21,978 bases of DNA from Desulfatirhabdium butyrativorans (GTDB lineage: Bacteria > Desulfobacterota > Desulfobacteria > Desulfobacterales > DYRK01), in contig DYRK01000028.1 of NCBI GenBank assembly GCA_020718785.1, positions 1-21,978 on the forward strand, written 5' to 3'. The translations under genes were made by a program, and so were the position numbers. The notes under the pieces are model-generated. The model saw only the letters and a list, made by a program, of their open reading frames with translations. It was not told the origin of the DNA and made no database searches. Positions 20,301 to 21,978 of this stretch are shown here, piece after piece (position 1 is the stretch's first letter; the number at the start of each line of letters is the position of its first letter).

Positions 20301-21873
20301 TTCCCATGAACCGCCGGATTTTTTCCGGATTCCCTCTGAAAAGAACCATCTGAGCGGCATTCCCTGCCAATCCTTTTTCAAACGCCGCAAGCCCCTCTTC
20401 TGTGGGCAGCAAGGAAATTCCCTGGGTTCGGGTCAGCCATCTTTCCGTCTGCTCAGGGACAGTCATTCCGCCTGATTTCCACAGGGGCCAATTGATCGAG
20501 AGCGTTTTTCCCTGCCGTTTTCCTTCTTGTCTCATATACTCACGCTTTTCGGCAAAATGATCCATGAAAGCATTGCCGTAAGCATAATCGCATTGTCCGG
20601 CATTTCCGATCACACTTGTCACCGAGGAAAACAAAACAAAGGCATCCAAAGGCTCGTCTTTTGTTGCCTCATCCAAATAAATGACCGCCCGAATTTTGGG
20701 GTCTGACACCTCGTCAATGTCCGTTTTTGTCTTTTTGGGAATCAGCGCATCCCGAATCACTCCTGCGGCATGAAAAATGCCGCTGAGATTCCCGAAACGG
20801 GACCGGATTTCAGACACGAGTTTCTGCACTTCTTCAGGCTTTGAAACATCAGCCTGAATGTATTCCGCATCTGCGGTGAGTTCACGCAGTTTTCTCAAGC
20901 GATCTTTCTTCTCATCGCCGAGAGCAGAACGCCCGGTCAGTACCAGCTTGGTATCCCCTTTTCGGGCAAGATATTCGGCAAAAATCAGTCCCAATCCCCC
21001 CATACCGCCGGTAATCAGCCAGATTCCGCCTTTATTCACGACGGTCTCAGGCAAAGGGAATTTTTTTTCCTGAAAAGCAGAAACAAATCTTTGTTCCTGA
21101 TCGTAACGAATTGTTACAGCAGTATGATCGGCTCCGAATTCTCCCGATATTTTGTTCAATACCGACTCGGTTTCAGACAGATCGCTTATTCCCAATGTTT
21201 TATAAATAAATTTGGGATGTTCCATGCACACAGTTTTTGCAAACCCGCCCATCGCCAGATGAAAGGGATCCGGCGGTATCTCATTTTGATAAACATAGAT
21301 CAGCCGAACACCTGTTTTCGGTTTTTGCTCCATCATAGCACGGGTGAGAAAAAATATGGGATAAATGCTGTAAGAAAGACGATTATCAATATATCCGGAA
21401 TCATACAATCCTGTAGTGAAACCCGCCTTTGACCAGAGATAAATAATATTGCCCGGAAGCGCATTTTTGCTGGAAAGCGTCTGTACCAGAACTCGGTAAT
21501 CATCCTCATTTTCAGGGCAGAGCGTATAGACATTATTATCCGTATCCTGATATGCTTCGCCGGGTCTGACGAGAATAATATTCTTATTTTCGGACTGTTC
21601 CCTGCATTTCAGAAACAAGGCTTCATCGGTATCGAAAATCAGAGTCGGAGAGGCTGAGGCAATATGCTCCCCCTCTGCATCCTTGCGCCTCCATGCAGGG
21701 ACATAATAAAGCAGTTGATCTGAGGGATCATCGCAAAAATTGCATTTTTGCTCTTGTCCCTCGCCCATATCCTCCCCAAGCTTTTTGAATAATTCTACAC
21801 CCTGCTCAGGGCTGATCTGCCGGGAAGCGATCATTTCGAGAAGTTTTTTCGGAGTTAGCTGATTTGCTTTCAT
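8374..21873 (-). CDS. trans-AT polyketide synthase, complete (4,499 aa): KR-ACP-ACP / KS-KR-ACP / KS-ACP*-DH-KR-ACP / KS-KR(N-half)
   Basis: Giant cytosolic assembly-line enzyme that extends and reduces a polyketide chain held on ACP phosphopantetheine arms. Visible order by residue: helical N-terminal segment 1-35; KR1 (about 50-520, TGGMGGLG at 288-295, Ser416/417, Tyr430, Asn434); ACP1 (Ser598) and ACP2 (Ser731); KS1 (826-1258); KR2 (about 1430-1890); ACP3 (Ser1964); KS2 (2050-2481); Thr-bearing ACP-like domain (2538-2610); DH1 (about 2760-3000); KR3 (about 3010-3500); ACP4 (Ser3572); KS3 (3658-4095); first half of KR4 up to residue 4499. Every KS is followed by a flanking subdomain ending YPF..xRYW or xRHW and no AT, which is the trans-AT arrangement. 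The start is the first ATG after an in-frame TAG nine bases upstream; no clear Shine-Dalgarno precedes it. The protein starts at a KR, so its KS must sit on another protein. It ends at a TGA in the middle of KR4. Product unknown. Confidence 0.96.
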   Translation of the reverse strand: MKANQLTPKKLLEMIASRQISPEQGVELFKKLGEDMGEGQEQKCNFCDDPSDQLLYYVPAWRRKDAEGEHIASASPTLIFDTDEALFLKCREQSENKNIILVRPGEAYQDTDNNVYTLCPENEDDYRVLVQTLSSKNALPGNIIYLWSKAGFTTGLYDSGYIDNRLSYSIYPIFFLTRAMMEQKPKTGVRLIYVYQNEIPPDPFHLAMGGFAKTVCMEHPKFIYKTLGISDLSETESVLNKISGEFGADHTAVTIRYDQEQRFVSAFQEKKFPLPETVVNKGGIWLITGGMGGLGLIFAEYLARKGDTKLVLTGRSALGDEKKDRLRKLRELTADAEYIQADVSKPEEVQKLVSEIRSRFGNLSGIFHAAGVIRDALIPKKTKTDIDEVSDPKIRAVIYLDEATKDEPLDAFVLFSSVTSVIGNAGQCDYAYGNAFMDHFAEKREYMRQEGKRQGKTLSINWPLWKSGGMTVPEQTERWLTRTQGISLLPTEEGLAAFEKGLAGNAAQMVLFRGNPEKIRRFMGIKESKEESKADSLFRSANLSYQNRPFLQKSETSDESDLSSLVQKGIIKIVSSVLKVEEAEIDPEAEMSEYGFDSIGLTTLVNQINETYSLELMPAIFFEHSSAASFAQYLCNDYKDIFRKYYREIIKKSDAVCTEIIPEERKADSLFRSANLSYQNRPFLQKSETSDESDLSSLVQKGIIKIVSSVLKVEEAEIDPEAEMSEYGFDSIGLTTLVNQINETYSLELMPAIFFEHSSAASFAQYLCNTYSDTFRRHYQKQLKSDPTESQVTVSETAGKRRKARFLPAKRKSEAITADFTSHADDDPAAVIGMSGIMPRCNDLDEFWNHLKNGDDLITEIPADRWDWKSFYGDPLKDPDCTDIIWGGFMNTVDRFDPSFFSISPLEAELMDPQHRIFLETVWKCIEDAGYKSSDLSGTRTGVFAGISSDEYNDLLHTSGIAEVYTSTGTAYSVLTNRISYLLNLHGPSEPVDTACSSSLVALHRAVMSLRAGECDMAIAGGVNAILTPRYYIAFSKVGVLSHEGKCRTFDKGADGYVRSEGSAAVLLKPLSKALADKDHVYGIIRGTAVNHGGHVSSLTVPNPNAQAEVIVAAHRKAGIAPDSITYIEAHGTGTPLGDPVEVNGLKKAFKRLYEQSGKSFSGTKHCGLGSVKTNVGHLEAAAGIAGLIKVLLSMKYRTLPANIHFQEINPQIQLEDSPFYIVTETIPWSPLEQDIPLRAGVSSFGYGGANAHVVVEEVRGSGSGVRGEAGSHIIPLSAKSEERLRVYAGELAGFFEKQKSGNLSLRNVAYTLQAGREAMEERLALIVSDTDELREKLLRYAQGESGINHLYHGSVKRGSKNSEVESLIARLIAEKAFDKIAQQWVSGSAIDWTILYPSELPRRISLPTYPFAEERYWIPATSYPLSGKTAKTVTKESLLYYQPVWELSPDIGTATQSLSDTVLLFDSDEIRAKSFQNRLRHLICVRHGSQFEDKGDGTYQINPESPHDYVRLFNALKQRGIEIHSLVYLHGWVSPALQEKDGLYEGIYPIYHIVRAVSAVSIATLGRILFVFEQDKANPFAEAVSAYSGSIGFILPNLSLTTLRISANQSRNVSDGIIQELSRIPEPLISEVRYEDGKRYVRTVKPLNFRPDESRILPLKQNSVWLITGGAGGLGLIFAKYLAEKHRAKVILIGRSKLRGEKEERIRELRASGAKIEYIQADVTNQNAMTGIMETVHSKYGALNGVIHAAGISSAKLLTQKDSDEFEAVLMPKIQGVMLLDHLTKDEPLDFFILFSSTSALLGDFGQCDYAVANRFSDSYAQVRESLRHSGMRKGNTLVINWTLWRDGGMHYDKEQFYLETSGLSYMESDQGIEAFETILKSNVSQAVVFSGDSRRIEQLFRRESIGKPHIPQRHVRTPKHASHPDITGRIESDIRDIAAEIIRTDPQKLDRDESLAYFGFDSISFKILSNKIQETYSVAISPSVFFTSNTIRSLSAYLLENFEKQMKERYKKYSEEDRVQGAGDRVQGEELSSHNITTYFQSSFFNSEPVAVVGMHGVFPGSATLKDFWKHLESEHDLITEVPEERWNWKYYYKDPATGKERPYMKWGGFIADADCFDPLFFKISPREAEMMDPQQRIFIETVWKAVEDAGYKASALSGKNIAVFAGVQFNDYQILLGKHYESNAQAGPGNAHAMVSNRISFLMNWHGPSETINTACSGGLIAVHRAVRSLRSGECEMAVAGGVSLMLYPGTVITTGQLGMLSPDGRCKTFDKDANGFVKGEGAAALFLKPLGKAIADRDHIYAVIRGTAAAHGGKAASLTAPNSDAQADLLIAAYSDAGISFDTVSYLELHGTGTELGDPVEIAGIKRAYNLAKAETNYRCGLGSVKTNIGHLEPAAGIAGIVKVILSMQNRKLPGNPHFRSLNPYIDLGNTPFYVVGNTQEWESPRDDNGNPIPRRAGVSSFGFGGAYSHAVIEEYEKGSGFGVRGSGKISDTSHLILLSAKNKDRLCDYAIALNEFLLYENIQISSQTAGPGDIRGYVLKAVAEILNVNESDIDTDVDFAECGMDTVMLSVFCQKLNSRYETDITPALFRECSTIDSLIHYLNTHFSAANPHFSLLTSHFFSLPDIAYTLQVGREEMEERLALIVSDIGELKDKLSRYVQREKNIEGCYTGNVRSDKSVSGLLLEGREGEEFIRIILQEKKLGKLAQLWVQGAEIAWEILYPDHTPRRISLPTYPFAKERYWIPDDVKWQPSEIIGESHISVLHPLLGSNTSTLKEQKFSTRLTGLEFYLTDHVVAGEKTFPGVAYMEMAIAAGKIAGENPVRILRDMVWIRPLILSDDPKEIYICLYPDGDQKAAFEISSDDDSGMRQVHAQGKLLWDRKEDNSFESLHIAAIRSRCTRTLNCEDCYRFFQKAGLAYGPAFQALRELYYNENEALGYLELPEFLRKDFQAFGLHPSLTDGAFQTVSRLISDSDSPGTYIPFALGELALIKPLPEKCYAHAVRTGDSSDSQVKKFNIAIADQNGDLLAHIKDFSLRAYLESEDTNSLICFHGIWEERILSSQFSNLTSSVLLFDSDETVLRDRLKSDVILVTPGEAFEKLGSRHYRISPTDGNDYRQLLVSLAQEKQIPEYILHFWSQEDYKKEGLTLNSFYSLFHLSQALAEQKPVRDIRMLYVYKEENDSFSPKYAAMSGFAKTLRAEHPKLICKTVGMTDLSYLPEIVSAELQSDDGIEIVYRDGRRRVLCLKECESVPKSESGSVLKNKGVYVVTGGAGGLGLIFASYLAKQVKARLVLAGRSELNEEQSERIRKLEETGAEVMYIRADVSVQEDVKRLIAETRSRFQHINGIIHAAGLIRDAYILKKTPDEIAAVVAPKVFGTLYLDEAVKDEPLDFFVLFSSLAGVLGNAGQSDYAYANCFMDRFAEFREKLRIHGQRSGKTVSIDWPLWRDGGMQVDAHTEKFILRTTGMRLLKSSDGCEAFIRGLCSDYTQFMVTYGNPRQIRRIRKPYSLSEDIQQSVNYAESAPTVKTDGLEKRVITELLKIASEILKVRASEIDSNENLGEYGFDSINFTEFANRLNENFRLEITPALFFEYPSIRSFSQYLCEAFSAVFSDYYQDNKSHLVREERKAEPAPKARFQPQLSRDHIPDNRPGDLIAIIGMSAIMPQSENTEQFWKHLEAANDLISEVPEERWDWKSFFGDPEKEAGKTRAKWGGFIADAASFDNRFFNISPREAELMDPQQRLFLQTVWKTVEDAGYKPSDLSGTSTGLFVGVASDDYLELLNRQPADIIEPYFSTGVSHAVLANRISYLLNLHGPSEPIDTACSGALIAIHRAAEAIHSGSCNMAIAGGVHLMLTPTLTIAFDKAGMLSKEGRCKTFDSSANGYVRGEGVGAIFLKPLHQAEKDGDHIYAVIRGTAENHGGRASSLTAPNPKAQADLLIRAYTQAGIEPDTVSYIETHGTGTALGDPVEINGLKNAFAELYRKQGKPLPDKPHCGLGAVKTNIGHLESAAGIAGVIKVLLAMRHRRLPGMVHFKSLNPYIQLTGSPFYIVKESQDWIPLKDQQGQNVPRRAGVSSFGFGGANAHIILEEQVRGTGSEVRGKDIIPRTPHLILLSAKTEDRLRVCAEQLAAFIENEAENEEVALQDIAYTLQVGREAMEERLAFVVSDLEDAKNKLMRFLSGESDEFYRGNIRDKKAESLLIDGEAGQEILGIVIGKKDFGNIARLWVSGADIDWKLFYSDGDIPRRVSLPTYPFAETRHWIPISERKASEVRVSTPVYYRPVLEKTEIRGQGSGSRGTLLLFDNDDSRKNELEDSLKRPVIIVKPGETFTHNGDSSYEIRPDSEQDYIRLLTVFKQSGEMPETMLHLWTTGGETFPEADFSENHIADCLKIGIYSVHHLIRAISETGMNGTARFIFLSDKANPFTEAVAGYSKSLRHVLPNLSFSYIRILPGSNGKGLTDIVKSELSIDENEMNAEIRYEKGQRYVGRVRSEN
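8965..8999 (-). repeat. heptamer array before the KR4 structural half
   Basis: CCCTGAC/CCCCGAC-type units encoding EIRGQGSGSRG directly before LLLFDNDD, the start of the KR4 structural half. Confidence 0.8.
9523..9588 (-). repeat. heptamer array at KS3 exit
   Basis: GAGGTGC/GGGGTGC and CTCTGAC-type units encoding VRGTGSEVRGKDIIPRT between IILEEQ of KS3 and LILLSAK. Confidence 0.9.
12659..12686 (-). repeat. heptamer array (TTGAGAA type, 4 units) between DH1 and KR3
   Basis: Units GTGAGAT, TTGAGAA, TTGAGAA, CTGAGAA on the plus strand. The coding strand gives LSSQFSNLTSS just before VLLFDSDE of KR3, the same joint as the array at 8965. Confidence 0.9.
13992..14029 (-). repeat. heptamer array GTGAGAA (about 5 units) after ACP*1
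   Basis: One GTGAGAA, a spacer of three bases, three more perfect units and a variant. The coding strand gives HFSLLTSHFFSL before PDIAYTLQ, the same position as the array at 5433 in the twin module. Confidence 0.93.
14044..14262 (-). other. ACP-like domain with Ser-to-Thr change, embedded in the KS2 flanking region (ACP*1)
   Basis: Residues 2538-2610. The stretch has the ACP helix pattern (EILNVNESDIDTDVDF, then ECGMDTVML, then a helix-3/4-like tail) but the position that is Ser in GFDSI of the other ACPs is Thr2571. Phosphopantetheinyl transferases attach the cofactor to Ser, so it is probably not a carrier. It lies after the LSAK helix of the KS-to-flanking linker and before the conserved DIAYTLQVGRE segment, where other KSs here have only a short linker. 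A heptamer array (13992-14029) follows it directly. Role unknown; a structural or lateral-interaction element or a docking site is possible. Confidence 0.75.
14371..14429 (-). repeat. heptamer arrays at KS2 exit (GAGGTGC type and CCGAACC x4)
   Basis: CCGAACC is repeated four times perfectly at 14400-14427, next to GAGGTGC-type units at 14374-14385. It encodes KGSGFGVRGSGK after the KS2 end AVIEEYE. Confidence 0.95.
15785..15819 (-). repeat. heptamer array CCCTGCA/CCCTGTC x5 in the ACP3-KS2 linker
   Basis: Five units: CCCTGCA, CCCTGTC, ACCTGCG, CCCTGCA, CCCTGTC. It encodes DRVQGAGDRVQGE in the linker between ACP3 and KS2, related in sequence to the array at 1-57. Confidence 0.93.
17258..17280. 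repeat. single TGTAGGGCGGGTGAAACCC palindromic element inside KR2
   Basis: One copy nearly matching an arm of the element at 7171-7252. It encodes GWVSPALQ in a loop of the KR2 structural half, after SLVYLH, where the other KRs have unrelated loop residues. Confidence 0.8.
18073..18100 (-). repeat. heptamer array at KS1 exit (4 units)
   Basis: Units CCGAACC, CCTGACC, CCGAACC, TCTGACC. It encodes VRGSGSGVRGE after the KS1 end VVVEE and before IIPLSAK. Confidence 0.92.
19474..21873 (-). other. PKS module A (KS-less): KR1-ACP1-ACP2
   Basis: Residues 1-800 of the upstream protein. An N-terminal helix-rich stretch (motif ISPEQGVELFKKL) resembles the short helical segments found ahead of KRs or at the ends of split trans-AT proteins and may dock to the preceding subunit (inference). 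KR1 has a structural half (about 50-280) and a Rossmann half with TGGMGGLG, FSSV and CDYAYGN, so it should be active. The segment AAGVIRDA keeps the third Asp of the LDD motif that marks B-type ketoreductases, predicting a D-configured hydroxyl. Two consecutive ACPs follow, both with GFDSI. The KS of this module must be on a protein encoded elsewhere, most likely further upstream. Confidence 0.85.
19567..20278 (-). repeat. perfect 313-bp direct duplication (399-bp period) carrying tandem ACP1/ACP2
   Basis: Bases 19567-19879 and 19966-20278 are identical over all 313 positions by direct reading; the 86 bases between them are not duplicated exactly. On the coding strand each copy encodes a whole ACP with its N-terminal linker (about residues 533-636 and 666-769), phosphopantetheine serines Ser598 and Ser731. 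The 399-bp period is a multiple of three, so the frame is kept. Zero divergence indicates a very recent duplication or ongoing gene conversion. Tandem ACPs are common in trans-AT PKSs and usually raise flux or support beta-branching; no beta-branching enzymes are visible in this window. Confidence 0.97.
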
Positions 21874-21978
21874 AACTGTCTATTGCTTTGTCAAGTAGGG
21901 TGGGCAGCAAGCTGCCCACCCTACTAAGCGAGCGACCTTAAAGACTTATAATTTTTTTGCGGCAGAACAGGCATTTTT
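21874..21978 (-). other. non-coding leader upstream of the PKS gene
   Basis: These 105 bases have several stops in the PKS frame, including TAG nine bases before the ATG, and no convincing coding sequence. They contain the palindrome at 21894-21925 and an AT-rich stretch (minus strand AAAAAAATTATAAG around 21945-21958) that could hold a -10 box; no matching -35 box was found, so a promoter is not claimed. Confidence 0.6.
21894..21925. repeat. perfect 15-bp inverted repeat upstream of the first PKS gene
   Basis: Arms AGTAGGGTGGGCAGC and its exact reverse complement around a two-base AA loop, 20 bases before the ATG. It shares the TAGGGTGGG core with the in-gene elements. No T-run follows on either strand, so it is more likely a dispersed repeat (or leader hairpin) than an intrinsic terminator. 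Confidence 0.85.

Noticed and set aside
21889..21894. TTGACA on the minus strand, a perfect -35 box.
   Set aside because: It lies only about 15 bases before the ATG, leaving no room for a -10 box and leader.
21894..21925. Palindrome as an intrinsic terminator.
   Set aside because: No run of T follows on either strand, and the same core occurs inside coding sequence, so a dispersed repeat is more likely.

Overview
The window is almost entirely the inside of one modular polyketide synthase (PKS) locus, read on the minus strand. It holds two adjoining genes. The upstream one (8374-21873) encodes a complete 4,499-residue protein. The downstream one (1-8346) encodes at least 2,782 residues and runs off the left edge. 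The many plus-strand and short minus-strand reading frames are shadows of these two. I found no tRNA, rRNA, CRISPR array, transposase or other protein gene.

The synthase is of the trans-acyltransferase type: five ketosynthases (KS) are each followed by the KS flanking subdomain ending in a YPF..xRYW-like motif, with no integrated acyltransferase. Reading order is: [KS in another protein]-KR1-ACP1-ACP2 / KS1-KR2-ACP3 / KS2-ACP*-DH1-KR3-ACP4 / KS3-KR4 (first half) || KR4 (second half)-ACP5 / KS4-ACP*-DH2-KR5-ACP6 / KS5-DH3 (cut by the window). ACP* is an ACP-like fold with Thr instead of the phosphopantetheine Ser, embedded in the KS flanking region. The chemistry implied is chain extension with alternating beta-hydroxy and olefinic units; no ER or methyltransferase domain is visible. 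Acyl units must come from a free-standing AT encoded elsewhere.

The DNA is layered with repeats: (i) at least 14 arrays of heptanucleotide repeats lying inside the coding sequence, nearly all at domain joints, and at the exit of all five KS domains; (ii) a perfect 313-bp duplication that produced the tandem ACP1/ACP2; (iii) a bimodule duplication with a spacing of about 8.5-8.6 kb; (iv) palindromic elements built on TAGGGTGGG, two of them inside the genes.

The most striking point is the junction of the two genes. They are in the same reading frame, separated by one TGA and nine codons, and the break falls inside KR4. The TGA lies in a heptamer array that, unlike every other array here, sits in the orientation that yields stop codons on the coding strand. 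The second gene has its own strong Shine-Dalgarno and ATG just after it. A repeat insertion therefore seems to have cut one giant PKS gene into two within an enzyme domain, with translation possibly restored by reinitiation.

Organism: a bacterium with moderate GC. Heptamer repeats of this kind and TAGGGTGGG palindromes are known to me mainly from cyanobacteria and from filamentous or multicellular sulfur-cycle bacteria (including Desulfobacterota). I cannot decide among these from sequence alone.
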